DNA of 56,928 nucleotides from Bacteroidales bacterium (GTDB lineage: Bacteria > Bacteroidota > Bacteroidia > Bacteroidales > Bacteroidaceae): the NCBI GenBank assembly GCA_029227175.1, contig JAQXZK010000030.1, positions 1-56,928 on the forward strand, given 5' to 3'. A program made the translations under genes and the position numbers. The notes beneath the pieces were generated by a model, which was not told where the DNA came from, ran no database searches, and saw nothing but the letters and a program-made list of their open reading frames with translations. Each line of letters begins with the position of its first letter. Position 1 is the stretch's first letter. Of this stretch, positions 44,915-53,768 are shown piece by piece.

Positions 44915-46243
44915 TTAGTCTATTTCCTCGTCAGGCTCATAGCCTCCCATCTCACGAATAGCATTCTTCAGCATAGTATATTGCTGGAAGAGATGGTTAA
45001 CCGGCTCTTCGCCCTGCGTGTAATCGTGCATAGGTGCTTTGAGGAAGAAGCTCAGGAAACGCTGGATACCAGACTTACCGGCTCTCGCTGCAAGGTCGGA
45101 GAGCAGACACAGGTCAAGCAACAACGGAGCAGCCAAGATGGAGTCACGGCAAAGGAAGTTAATCTTAATCTGCATAGGATAATTCATCCAGCCGAATATG
45201 TCTATATTATCCCAACCCTCCTTGTTGTCATTGCGCGGAGGATAGTAGTTGATGCGCACTTTATGATAATACTGGTTATCCTCATCGTTTCCATGCCCAT
45301 AGAGATCCGGCTGAGCTTCCGGCTTGAGAATGGTCTCAAGCGTAGAGAGCTTACTAACCTCCTTGGTGCGGAAGTTAGCCGGCTCATCGAGAACAAGACC
45401 GTCTCTGTTTCCAAGAATATTGGTAGAGAACCATCCGTTCAAACCCAGGCAACGCGTACCGATGATTGGAGCGAAACCAGACTTAACCAATGTCTGACCA
45501 GTCTTGAAATCCTTGCCGGCAATAGGCATTCCTGTCTTCTCTGACATCTCCCACATGGCCGGGATGTCCACTGTCGTATTAGGTGCACCCATAATGAAGG
45601 GAGCACCTTCTGCCAGAGCAGCATAGGCATAGCACATGGAAGGTGCAATGTTCTTAGTGTCATTAGCCTTCATAGCCTCTTCCAGATGAGCAAGTGTGTC
45701 ATGGACCTCCATATTGGGCGCTACATATATCTCGGTTGATGCAGCCCATGCCACAACGATGCGAGAGCAATTGTTTGCAGCCTTGAAGCCACGAATATCC
45801 TGACGGAGAGCCTCAACCATTTCCCAACGCGTTGCGCACTGCTTCACATTGTCTCCATCCAGACGCTTGGCGAAATTCTTGTCGAACGCAGCCTTGAACG
45901 GTACTATCTTCTCCAGTTCGTCCTTCACAGGCATGATGTCCTTTTCCTTCAGTACTTCTGCATACATGGCGCTTTGGAAAGCATTGGCAGGATAAACATC
46001 CCATGCACCGAAGACAATATCGTCCAACTTTGCCATTGGAACAATCTCAGCATAAGAAAGGTACTTCTTATCAGCACCCTTGCCAACACGAATCTTGTCA
46101 TATTGAGTCATAGACCCTACCGGCTTAGCAAGCCCTTTGCGTGCCATTAGCACACCTGTCATGAAAGTAGAAGTCACAGCACCAAGTCCAACGACCATAA
46201 TACCTAACTTACCCTCAGCAGGCTTAACGTTTTGTTTTTCCAT
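44915..46243 (-). CDS. Myo-inositol-1-phosphate synthase
   Basis: NAD-dependent synthase that makes inositol-3-phosphate from glucose-6-phosphate. In Bacteroides this feeds inositol phosphosphingolipids. The 442 residues match the prokaryotic MIPS group: GIMVVGLGAVTSTFMTGV (Rossmann), VVAWAASTEIYVA, the CYAYAALAEGAPFIMG and AGKDFKTGQTLVKSGFAPII blocks, and LGNRDGLVLDEPANF. The active-site lysine in GKDFKTGQT is present. The gene stands alone between sufS and envC-like genes, so the inositol-lipid transferase genes must be elsewhere. Confidence 0.92.
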   Translation of the reverse strand: MEKQNVKPAEGKLGIMVVGLGAVTSTFMTGVLMARKGLAKPVGSMTQYDKIRVGKGADKKYLSYAEIVPMAKLDDIVFGAWDVYPANAFQSAMYAEVLKEKDIMPVKDELEKIVPFKAAFDKNFAKRLDGDNVKQCATRWEMVEALRQDIRGFKAANNCSRIVVAWAASTEIYVAPNMEVHDTLAHLEEAMKANDTKNIAPSMCYAYAALAEGAPFIMGAPNTTVDIPAMWEMSEKTGMPIAGKDFKTGQTLVKSGFAPIIGTRCLGLNGWFSTNILGNRDGLVLDEPANFRTKEVSKLSTLETILKPEAQPDLYGHGNDEDNQYYHKVRINYYPPRNDNKEGWDNIDIFGWMNYPMQIKINFLCRDSILAAPLLLDLCLLSDLAARAGKSGIQRFLSFFLKAPMHDYTQGEEPVNHLFQQYTMLKNAIREMGGYEPDEEID

Positions 46244-46357
46244 TGTACGATTGAATATTAATTTTTTAGAACTCTTTTCCTTTTTTCTCTTCTATTAGAA
46301 CAGAGGCTGCACAGCATTACTATAAACTATTCACCCACTCTGTCTTATAAAAACTTT

Positions 46358-46389
46358 CAAAATTAAGCAAAAGAATCACTATCTACAAA
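46358..46389 (-). promoter_or_regulatory. Promoter of the inositol-phosphate synthase gene
   Basis: On the minus strand TTTG (46389-46386), 20 bases, TAATTTTG (46365-46358): a full consensus match. The start near 46350 gives a leader of about 107 bases, longer than most here. Confidence 0.75.
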
Positions 46390-46492
46390 ACACCCCCAAA
46401 AAATTAACCTCTATTTGACAGATTTAACTCCATATTGGCCAACAATTTTTCGTACACTGATTATAGCATTTCTCATGGTATCTTCCCCTATA

Positions 46493-46551
46493 GAGTATTG
46501 GAGTACCCGCTATGGGATACTGTAGTCATCCCTAAGAGAGTACTTGAGTAC
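46493..46551. repeat. Three short degenerate repeats of GAGTAnTnGAGTAC type
   Basis: GAGTATTGGAGTAC (46493-46506), a weaker copy GGATACTGTAGTCA (46515-46528) and GAGTACTTGAGTAC (46538-46551) lie 22-23 bases apart. Around them the 533-base gap 46244-46776 is AT-rich, and apart from the ino1 promoter I see no gene or RNA in it. Confidence 0.45.
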
Positions 46552-46776
46552 TTCCACGTGAAGAACTCGAGCCATTTGTCTTATCCTGATTTCAATAGAT
46601 AATTTTCACTAACAGAATCCGTAGACAGAACTGCAAATGTCATACAAATCCACCAGACACAAGCCTGAAAGCTGGGCTGTCTTTGTTGACGCGCCGTACA
46701 AACGGCATTTGAAGACCTAAAAGCCAAATAATGCGTATGGCCAAACGGTCTAAAAAAATTAAAGACGGAGATGGCG

Positions 46777-48051
46777 CTATCTGTTCAGCCAAAGCATCGG
46801 GTTGAGTTTTTCCTTTCCTTTGCGAAGCTGGAAATGGAGAACCGTACGACCATTGTCGGACTTGTCACTGAAGACTGTACCCAGCACCTGCTTGGTAGAG
46901 ACATCGGCACCCTGCTTGACAGAAACCGAAGAGAGGTTAGTATAGACCGAGAAGTAGCCGCCATGACGCACAAGGACACCGAATAGTCCGTCCCCCAGAC
47001 GAAGAACCGCCGTCACCTTCCCGTTGAAGATGGCACGGGCCTGAGCTCCCTGCTTACCCTGTATGTCGATACCCTTGTTGTCAAGTTTGACATAGCTCAA
47101 TCCCTCGACAGTATGCTCTCCGAACTGGCCGGTAATTATATATGGCCCGGTGATAGGCATGGGCAGACGGCCGCGGTTGCCGGCAAAGTCACTGGAAAGA
47201 GCCACGTCTTCCTTGCTCAAGGTGTAGGAGCCGGTGGACTTCGCCGGGGTCTTTCCACCACTCTTCCTACTCGCCGCATTCTTCTTACGGGCCTCCTCCT
47301 CAGCACGCTTGCGGGCTTTCTCGACCTCCTGGGCTATGAGGCGGTCAATGCGTGCATTGAGTTGTTGCGACTCCTTGCGTTTCTTGGCCACTTCGTTCTG
47401 GATAGCACGCTGTTTCTTCCGCAGGTTAGAGATGAGCTTCTGCTTTTCTTTCTCTTGTCCCTCGAGTTTAGTTTTCTCACGCTCACGTTCCTCCAACAGT
47501 TTCTGCTTGGACGCCTTTGCCGACTCTACCTGCCGGCGTTTGGCCGTTACTTCTTCCTGCTTACGCTTAATTTCCTCGCCTTGTATACGCTGGAAAGTGG
47601 CATACTCCTGCACATAACGCAAACGACGGTAGGTTTGTGCCAAATTCTGTGCCGAAAAGATAAACATCAACTTATCCTGTATGGAGCGGTTACTACGTAA
47701 ATACTTCACAGATGAGGCATAGTGGTTCTTCTTCTCCTTCAAGTCATTCTGCAAACCCACAAGCTGGCGCTGCAAGGCAATCAGTTCCCTATCGAGCAGA
47801 GCCACATCACCGGTGATGTCAGCAATATAACGCTTGCGCTCTTCTATTTGGCCGGTCAAGGTGGAGAGAGCCTTCATCTGGCTGCCCACATCCTTCTTCG
47901 TTGTCTTGAGAATCGTTTCTTTCTCGGCAATCTGCTTCTGCAGGTCGGAACGTTTATTCTCAAGTTGGCGTATGAGCGGTGTAGACTGAGCCCACAGCAC
48001 GGAGGATTGTGTTGCACAAACCAGCAGCAAAAGGAGAAAGCGTTTTATCAT
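46777..48051 (-). CDS. EnvC-like murein hydrolase activator (degenerate M23/LytM domain)
   Basis: Periplasmic coiled-coil protein that, in the EnvC family, activates cell-wall amidases at division. The 424 residues have a signal peptide (1-22), a very long coiled coil (about 25-265, rich in Lys, Glu, Gln) with an Ala/Lys-rich RKRAEEEARKKNAASRKSGG linker, and a LytM-like domain (about 305-424). In that domain the usual metal-binding histidine reads asparagine (DNKGIDIQ) and the usual YxHL-type histidine is also Asn (YTNLSSV), so it is probably not itself a hydrolase. It is last in the dut-TPR-DUF4292-envC order. Confidence 0.88.
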   Translation of the reverse strand: MIKRFLLLLLVCATQSSVLWAQSTPLIRQLENKRSDLQKQIAEKETILKTTKKDVGSQMKALSTLTGQIEERKRYIADITGDVALLDRELIALQRQLVGLQNDLKEKKNHYASSVKYLRSNRSIQDKLMFIFSAQNLAQTYRRLRYVQEYATFQRIQGEEIKRKQEEVTAKRRQVESAKASKQKLLEEREREKTKLEGQEKEKQKLISNLRKKQRAIQNEVAKKRKESQQLNARIDRLIAQEVEKARKRAEEEARKKNAASRKSGGKTPAKSTGSYTLSKEDVALSSDFAGNRGRLPMPITGPYIITGQFGEHTVEGLSYVKLDNKGIDIQGKQGAQARAIFNGKVTAVLRLGDGLFGVLVRHGGYFSVYTNLSSVSVKQGADVSTKQVLGTVFSDKSDNGRTVLHFQLRKGKEKLNPMLWLNR

Positions 48052-48096
48052 ATAGTTAGCGTGTGTGTTTGATTAGGTTGTTGTATGCCGGAGGAT

Positions 48097-48705
48097 TTAT
48101 TTTTGTTGCAGACCTTGAAGCAGTCGTAAAATCTCGCCGATAGTGACTTCGGTGTAGCGGCTGCTCAACTCGGTCGGACTCATGGAGAAATCTTCGCCTG
48201 AAAAATTGGACAATCGGAGCTTGGCACGGTCAAGTCCGGTCAGGCCGAACTGGTTGGCAGTCAATGTAAACTCTCCTCGTACAGCCTGTTGACGAATGAG
48301 TAGTTCGAGGCGGGAAAAGTCAACACTCTCCGACAACTGCTCACCCAAAGACTCACGCCTAACACGGCAGTAGCGCTTACCCATACGGTCGACAAGCAGC
48401 AGTTCGTCAGGAGTGAAGTCTATGCGGGCCACCTCCGTGCGGAGTATGGGCATGAGGAGTGAAATCTGGATGCGCTCGTCACGCAGCAGTTTCATGTTGC
48501 CATTCACCGTGAGCACTGCATCCCGGGTGGGTACAGTCAGTTCGACACGCGCAGAGAGACAACGAGAGGTGAGCATCTGATGCGACTCGGCAACTGACGG
48601 CTTGCTGCCCATAACGCCTCGGGAGCTCTTACACGATGTGACAATCAATACTGCCACAAACAGCAAGGCTATCGTATAAATGACGTGAAAGTTTCTTTTC
48701 TTCAT
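48097..48705 (-). CDS. DUF4292 lipoprotein
   Basis: A 202-residue lipoprotein of the DUF4292 family (Bacteroidetes), distantly reminiscent of LolA/LolB outer-membrane lipoprotein carriers. The lipobox ends VTSC (Cys25). After it come the pattern VELTVPTRDAVLTVNGNMKL, RDERIQISLLMPILRTEVAR and FTPDELLLVDRMGKRYCRV, alternating strands as in an incomplete beta-barrel. Its start overlaps the TPR gene's stop by four bases (ATGA), so it is translationally coupled. A role in outer-membrane lipoprotein or lipid handling is inference. Confidence 0.8.
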   Translation of the reverse strand: MKKRNFHVIYTIALLFVAVLIVTSCKSSRGVMGSKPSVAESHQMLTSRCLSARVELTVPTRDAVLTVNGNMKLLRDERIQISLLMPILRTEVARIDFTPDELLLVDRMGKRYCRVRRESLGEQLSESVDFSRLELLIRQQAVRGEFTLTANQFGLTGLDRAKLRLSNFSGEDFSMSPTELSSRYTEVTIGEILRLLQGLQQK

Positions 48706-50459
48706 GGCACTTGTAGGGTTTTAAGTTTTCCGGACACCCGTTCCTTGAGCTCTTCCGTGGCATCTCCTGCCTCCATCGCCTTCTGCCAGCATGTATGGGC
48801 TCCCTCCGGATCACCGGTCTTCAGGTGGATGTCTCCACCGTGTTCGAGAACCACACTGCTATCCTCCTTCAGGTTCTTGATAGCCTGGTCTATGTAGATA
48901 CGCGCCTCAGCATACTTGCCCTTCTCGTAAAGAATCCAGGCATAGGTATCCAGGTAGGTGGCGTTGTCAGGCTCAGCCTTGACGGTCTTGTAGGACATTT
49001 CCTCTGCCCGGTCAAGGTTTTTCTTTTCAAGAGAGAGATAATAGGCATAATTATTGAGCGCACTGATATTGTCGGCATTGTATTTCAGCGCCTCCTCATA
49101 GGCTTCATACGCTTCCACGTCCTTCTGCTGCGTGTGGAGAATGTCACCCATGATAGCGTAGAAATCGCTCAGAATTTCTTTATTCACCTGCTGATTGGCC
49201 TGATTCAATGCCTTGCGACAAACGGCAAGCGCATCGTCCAGCCGCTGTTCGTGATGATAGCCTATGGCCAAATAGAAATAGAACTCTATGCGGTCAGGAC
49301 TGGCCAACACCCCGCCCTCACAGAGATTGATAATCGCCCCATAGTCATTGTTCTTGATGGCATATTGGAGCAGGGTGAGTCGGACGCTGGCATTGTCCGG
49401 TGTCAGGTCAAGCACCTGATGCAACACCGGACCGGCTTTTTCCTGCATCCCCTTCTCAAGCAGATACTGGGCATAAATCAAAGGTATCTGAGGGTCGTCT
49501 GGCTCCTGAGCCATTATTTGTTCGAAACGGTTGATAACCTTCAGGCTGTCTCCCCCCTCTTTCTGCTGAACCAATATATATTGCTGCATGACCCGAAAAC
49601 GGACGGCATCGGGTACTTTATGACTGAGCAGAAGTGTGTCGAGCTGCTGTTCCATCTTATCCTCCTCGCCACTGCGCTCATAATAGGCCAACAAAGCCGA
49701 CATGGCCTGAACATTATCCGGTTCTCGGTTGAGTACATCCTGATAGATGGCATAAGCATCGTCCAGCTTGTCGGACTCCATATAGGCATCGCCCAAGGCA
49801 ATGCGATAACGAAGATCATCGGGATATTCCTTCATCAAGGCCTTGATTTCCTTGAATGCCCGTTTCTGATTACCCTGCTGCATGTAGATTCTGAACTTCT
49901 GCATGCTGAGTTGCTCTGACTTGCCCACACGTTCCTCCAAAACATTGAGAAGCCGGAGTTCCTTTTCCCAGGCTTCCTGAGAGGTATAAACATCCAGCAG
50001 GCCATAATAAATGTCGAGCTTATTCGGAAAACGAACAGCCATCTGCTCCATCAAAGCCGCAGCCTCATCCACCTTCTTCTGCTGCATGTAGAGGTTGACC
50101 AATGTGTTGGCATACCAATAATTCTGCAAGTCGTTCTGAACCGCTTTCTCTAAAGCTGCCAAAGCCTCCGGCACTTTGTTCAAGAAAAGATAGTACTGCA
50201 TCAATTCGTGATTGGCCACTGCCGACTCAGGATTGATGGACAGACAATGCCGTATGAGTTCATATGCCGCATCATAATTCCCCTGTTGCTTCTGACGTAC
50301 GGCCTCTATAAAGAAATAATCAAAGCGACGCTGTTCCTGCGAAGAGAGCACAGGCACCGTCTCTTCAGACAGTGCCTTAACCTGTTTGTCCGTCTGTCGG
50401 CCAGCCGACAGGGGCAGACAAAACAACGCACCTATAATTATCAATATATATTTCTGCAT
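48702..50459 (-). CDS. Exported TPR-repeat protein
   Basis: A 585-residue protein with a signal peptide (1-19, ending LPLSAG) followed by at least a dozen tetratricopeptide repeats along its whole length; clear ones include YDAAYELIRHCLSINPESAV, KLDDAYAIYQDVLNREPDNV and RLDDALAVCRKALNQA. TPR arrays bind protein partners. The last part (about 505-570: ADNISALNNYAYYLS, DRAEEMSYKTVKAEPDNATY, LDTYAWILYEKGKYAEA) is a very regular TPR tail. It sits between dut and DUF4292 and overlaps the latter. Partners are unknown; an envelope scaffold role fits the context. Confidence 0.88.
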   Translation of the reverse strand: MQKYILIIIGALFCLPLSAGRQTDKQVKALSEETVPVLSSQEQRRFDYFFIEAVRQKQQGNYDAAYELIRHCLSINPESAVANHELMQYYLFLNKVPEALAALEKAVQNDLQNYWYANTLVNLYMQQKKVDEAAALMEQMAVRFPNKLDIYYGLLDVYTSQEAWEKELRLLNVLEERVGKSEQLSMQKFRIYMQQGNQKRAFKEIKALMKEYPDDLRYRIALGDAYMESDKLDDAYAIYQDVLNREPDNVQAMSALLAYYERSGEEDKMEQQLDTLLLSHKVPDAVRFRVMQQYILVQQKEGGDSLKVINRFEQIMAQEPDDPQIPLIYAQYLLEKGMQEKAGPVLHQVLDLTPDNASVRLTLLQYAIKNNDYGAIINLCEGGVLASPDRIEFYFYLAIGYHHEQRLDDALAVCRKALNQANQQVNKEILSDFYAIMGDILHTQQKDVEAYEAYEEALKYNADNISALNNYAYYLSLEKKNLDRAEEMSYKTVKAEPDNATYLDTYAWILYEKGKYAEARIYIDQAIKNLKEDSSVVLEHGGDIHLKTGDPEGAHTCWQKAMEAGDATEELKERVSGKLKTLQVP

Positions 50460-50470
50460 AAAACCAGGTT

Positions 50471-50908
50471 TCAGCTGCGGCCCGAATGGCCGAAGCCTCC
50501 CTCTCCGCGCTCCGTTTCATCCAACACTTCAACGGTCTCCCATTCTGCCTGCTCGTGACGAGCAATGACCAATTGGGCAATGCGGTCTCCATCCTGGACA
50601 GTCACCGATTCAGAAGAGAGGTTAATTAAAATAACTCCTATTTCACCGCGATAGTCAGCATCAATCGTACCCGGAGTATTCAGCACGGTGACACCCTGCT
50701 TCAAAGCAAAACCACTACGAGGACGTACCTGGGCCTCAAACCCTGCAGGAAGGGCCATGTAAAGACCGGTAGGTATTAACCGACGCTCCAAAGGAGACAT
50801 GGTTATAGGTTCCTCTATATTGGCACGCAAGTCCATACCTGCCGACTGCGGAGTGGCATATCGGGGCAATGGATGTTTGGACTTATTGATAATTTTCACC
50901 TTGAGCAT
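50471..50908 (-). CDS. dut: dUTP diphosphatase
   Basis: Hydrolyses dUTP to dUMP, supplying thymidylate synthesis and keeping uracil out of DNA. The 145 residues are the normal trimeric form. All five motifs are seen: [46 protein letters not shown] and the C-terminal [11 protein letters not shown] (motif V ends the usual RGxGGFGSTG). It heads a four-gene unit with TPR, DUF4292 and envC-like genes; the gap to the TPR gene is 11 bases. Its own upstream gap (39 bases) suggests readthrough from the acyltransferase genes. Confidence 0.96.
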   Translation of the reverse strand: MLKVKIINKSKHPLPRYATPQSAGMDLRANIEEPITMSPLERRLIPTGLYMALPAGFEAQVRPRSGFALKQGVTVLNTPGTIDADYRGEIGVILINLSSESVTVQDGDRIAQLVIARHEQAEWETVEVLDETERGEGGFGHSGRS

Positions 50909-50946
50909 AATCGCAAATATTATCTTTGATTAATCACTGATTAACT

Positions 50947-51948
50947 CTACTGCTGCTTATGAATGGGATAGAACACCTTGTTCGCGCCTGAGGTGATGCG
51001 AAGTGCAGCAGGCTCATTAGCCACGAAAGACTCGATGTGGCGCATACGCTTCTCCTCCAAGATTTCGTCAAAGGCAATGAGGATACCTGTTTCCTCTACG
51101 TCTCCAAAACCGTAATTGATGGCTGTGCCAAACATGCGCATCGTCGGACTGAGGTTCATGTAGGCATTCACCAACGGAGGAATATTCAGGCCCAATTTGC
51201 GAATCTCGCCATTGAGGATACGATAATCTTCCTTAAAATTATCCTTGCAGAAAAGAGCCTCCAACTCTCTGGGGTCTGTCTCTATCTCGAGTGGAGTTAC
51301 AGGAGTGATAAGATTGTCCTTGTCAGAAAAATGCTTGCGGAGGAAATACAGAATCATATCACGACCACGCGTCAGGTAGCTGGGGTACATCGTCATCTTT
51401 CCAAAAAAATACTTTACATGAGGCATCACTACCGTAAGCGCTCCCAAACCGTCCCAAAGATTATCCAACGCAAAGAGGCCCTTGCTACCGGCCTTGGAAC
51501 TCTGATATTCAAGCGTCACAAACGAGCGGCCCAACTCAATGGTATAAGGAAGATACTCCTTAAGGAACTTCTCAGAAAAATGAAACATGTGCGAAGTAGC
51601 GAGAATCGGAGCCCCCTGCTCGTCAAACTTCACCTCTGAACCCAGAAGATACCGGTAGCCGCCAATGATTTCCTCCACCTCAGGATTCCACACGATGAGC
51701 TGCTTGTAAGGCAGTTCCATGGTATCAAATTCATCAATATCGACCTTTTTGCCCGTTCCGCCTCCACCTGCGCGGAAAGCAATTTCACGAAGACGGCCTA
51801 TCTCGAGCATTACATTCGGAGAATCATGAGCTGTGATGATATAGATTTGATTATGACTCTTGTTGGTCATGCGCAAGCGTTTCTCTTCCGTGAGCTCCGC
51901 TCTCAACAAATCCTTACTGACAGGCGCTATTATTTCTTCCATCCGCAT
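50947..51948 (-). CDS. glsB: GNAT-type N-acyltransferase, probable GlsB (glycine lipid synthesis)
   Basis: The 333-residue protein resembles the hemolysin/OlsB-like acyltransferases and the Bacteroides GlsB enzyme, which N-acylates glycine with a 3-hydroxy fatty acid to make commendamide-type lipid. Features: VMLEIGRLREIAFRAGGGGTG, KQLIVWNPEVEEIIGGYRYL (GNAT-like sheet), IELGRSFVTLEYQ, a KGLFALDNLWDGLGALTVVM segment, and YNPMYL-type C-terminal helices. Its start overlaps the stop of the partner gene by one base (TAATG), so the pair is translationally coupled. The acceptor and acyl chain are inferred from the family. Confidence 0.78.
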   Translation of the reverse strand: MRMEEIIAPVSKDLLRAELTEEKRLRMTNKSHNQIYIITAHDSPNVMLEIGRLREIAFRAGGGGTGKKVDIDEFDTMELPYKQLIVWNPEVEEIIGGYRYLLGSEVKFDEQGAPILATSHMFHFSEKFLKEYLPYTIELGRSFVTLEYQSSKAGSKGLFALDNLWDGLGALTVVMPHVKYFFGKMTMYPSYLTRGRDMILYFLRKHFSDKDNLITPVTPLEIETDPRELEALFCKDNFKEDYRILNGEIRKLGLNIPPLVNAYMNLSPTMRMFGTAINYGFGDVEETGILIAFDEILEEKRMRHIESFVANEPAALRITSGANKVFYPIHKQQ

Positions 51949-52769
51949 TATTTTAGTTTATAAACGATGTCCTTCACATATTGTGCCCACTCTCCAGCCG
52001 ACTTGGACTTGTCAAACGTCTGCCAGGGAATAGGTTTCCCTATCTTTAACTTGAATGTCTTGTGAGCATTCTTAAATGTCTCGTCACTGAGATACAACAT
52101 GGCAATATTAAACTTGATTCCCAACCACTTGCTGATGTTAGCTAAATTATAGAAGAAGTCAGAGTTACGACCTTCAAAATAAATGGGCACAACATCACGA
52201 TGAGACATTACGCTTTTTGTGACAAAGGCTTTCTTCCACTCCAAATCCTGGATTACACCATGCTGGCGTCGTGAACACACACCTGCGGGGAACATAATAA
52301 TATGCCTGTCTGAGGAGAACGCCTTTTCTACCAGTTTGGGGAAATCCTTAGCCTGACGGCCGGTCTTATTGATGGGGACGCACAAAGGTGCCAACCCACG
52401 AAGATTCATCAACAGGTCGTTGACAAGATAGACAATCTTCCCATCATAATGGGTACCAAGCACATAGCCCAATGCCAGACCATCCGGTCCGCCAAGTGGA
52501 TGATTAGAAACAAACGTGCAAAGCCGACCATCGTCCGGAAGATTCTCTGCACCCTCTACCTCTATTTGAACGTGCAGAAAATCCAGCGCACTCTTGATGT
52601 AAGGAACCCCTTCCTTTCCTTCTGAAATGCGGATACACTCATTCAACTCGTCCTGATGGGCAATCTTTTTCAAATACGAAATGACAAATCGGGGGATATA
52701 ACGGTATTTCTCCGGTGCTTTTTCCCGGAGGATTTTGTCAATATCTATTCCAAATGATTCTGATTCCAT
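51948..52769 (-). CDS. glsA: 1-acylglycerol-phosphate-type O-acyltransferase, probable GlsA
   Basis: A 273-residue acyltransferase of the PlsC-like group. In Bacteroides its counterpart GlsA O-acylates the N-acyl glycine made by GlsB, giving mature glycine lipid. The start at 52769 (MESESFGIDIDKIL) is chosen from the family pattern rather than an ATG 12 codons earlier. The catalytic block is the VSNHPLGGPDG motif (variant of NHxxxxD), and FPAGVCSRRQHG is the second acyl-acceptor motif. IPRFVISYLKKIAHQDELNE is the family's N-terminal helix. It is followed, with one-base overlap, by glsB. Confidence 0.78.
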   Translation of the reverse strand: MESESFGIDIDKILREKAPEKYRYIPRFVISYLKKIAHQDELNECIRISEGKEGVPYIKSALDFLHVQIEVEGAENLPDDGRLCTFVSNHPLGGPDGLALGYVLGTHYDGKIVYLVNDLLMNLRGLAPLCVPINKTGRQAKDFPKLVEKAFSSDRHIIMFPAGVCSRRQHGVIQDLEWKKAFVTKSVMSHRDVVPIYFEGRNSDFFYNLANISKWLGIKFNIAMLYLSDETFKNAHKTFKLKIGKPIPWQTFDKSKSAGEWAQYVKDIVYKLK

Positions 52770-52871
52770 TCGCCTTGCTTCACAATTTGCGCATTTACGC
52801 CACAAAATAACGGCACTTTTCCCATTTATCCAAAAAAATCAGACAAAAGTGTCATACACACTTCGGAATTA

Positions 52872-53531
52872 TCAGATTTTGTCTCCATACGACAAATCTC
52901 CCGCATCACCCAACCCGGGAACGATATACTTCCGGCTGTTCAGATGACTATCAACAGCCGCACAATAGAGTGTTACATCGTCATCAGGGAATAAGCTTTC
53001 CAAGTGAGCTACACCCTCCGGACTTGCTATGATACAGGCCAACATAATCTTGGCAGGACGGCCTTTGGTAAACAATGCCTTGCAAGCTAATTCAAAACTT
53101 TCTCCTGTAGCCAACATCGGGTCTACCAGAATCAGTGTCTTACCGTCCAGCATGGGGGAAGCAATATACTCAACCTTCACATCCAATTCTTGACATGCCT
53201 CATCTTTGTAATATCTGTAAGCCGAAATAAATGCGTTACCGGCTCTATCAAAGACATCCAGAAAGGCCTCGTGAAGCGGCAGGCCGGCACGGAAAACCGT
53301 GGCAAGTACAATGTCATCATCCGGCGTGGAAACCGAAGCCACATCAAGTGGCGTGCGCACCTGCTTCTCCGAGTAGGTCAACTCCTTACTCATCTCATAT
53401 GCCATCGCATGACCGATGCGCCGAATATTGTGCCGAAACCTCATCCTATCACTTTGCACACATATATCACGCAACTCCGCTACAAACTGATTGAGAACCG
53501 TATTCCGTTCAGCAAAATTGATTGTTTTCAT
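52872..53531 (-). CDS. upp: Uracil phosphoribosyltransferase
   Basis: Pyrimidine salvage enzyme forming UMP from uracil and PRPP. The ATG at 53531 gives 219 residues; an ATG three codons earlier is also possible. Family motifs: RNIRRIGHAMAYEMSKEL-type N-terminal region (here HNIRRIGHAMAYEMSKEL), VFRAGLPLHEAFLDVF, and the PRPP loop ILVDPMLATGESFELACKAL, followed by VAHLESLFPD and the C-terminal PGLGDAGDLSYGDKI. All are normal for a Bacteroidetes Upp. It is separated by about 100 bases from glsA and is divergent from pckA. Confidence 0.93.
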   Translation of the reverse strand: MKTINFAERNTVLNQFVAELRDICVQSDRMRFRHNIRRIGHAMAYEMSKELTYSEKQVRTPLDVASVSTPDDDIVLATVFRAGLPLHEAFLDVFDRAGNAFISAYRYYKDEACQELDVKVEYIASPMLDGKTLILVDPMLATGESFELACKALFTKGRPAKIMLACIIASPEGVAHLESLFPDDDVTLYCAAVDSHLNSRKYIVPGLGDAGDLSYGDKI

Positions 53532-53668
53532 ATCATTCAACCTTTATTTTCCATACTATATCGGCACACAAAGAAATACAAAAATAATCAAAATTGCAAC
53601 ATTCACTTTACACTTCTTCAACCCATACATAAAAACGAATTATAGAAAACACTAAAATTCCAAAATAT

Positions 53669-53701
53669 TTTGTCCTTTTGCTTGCAGATAAGTTATCTTT
53701 G
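53669..53701 (+). promoter_or_regulatory. Promoter of pckA
   Basis: TTTG (53669-53672), 21 bases, TATCTTTG (53694-53701): a full Bacteroidetes-type match. The transcript would start near 53708, 61 bases before the ATG. Its presence shows that the pckA 5' end belongs to the Bacteroidales part of the window. Confidence 0.78.
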
Positions 53702-53768
53702 CATTGAAAATCGATAGGATTGGGAAATCAAACAATACATTATCATATTTTAAAAACACTAAAAGCAA

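Noticed and set aside
46244..46776. tRNA or small RNA in the 533-base gap
   Set aside because: I looked for cloverleaf arms and strong terminators on both strands and saw none. Only the ino1 promoter and the short repeats stand out.
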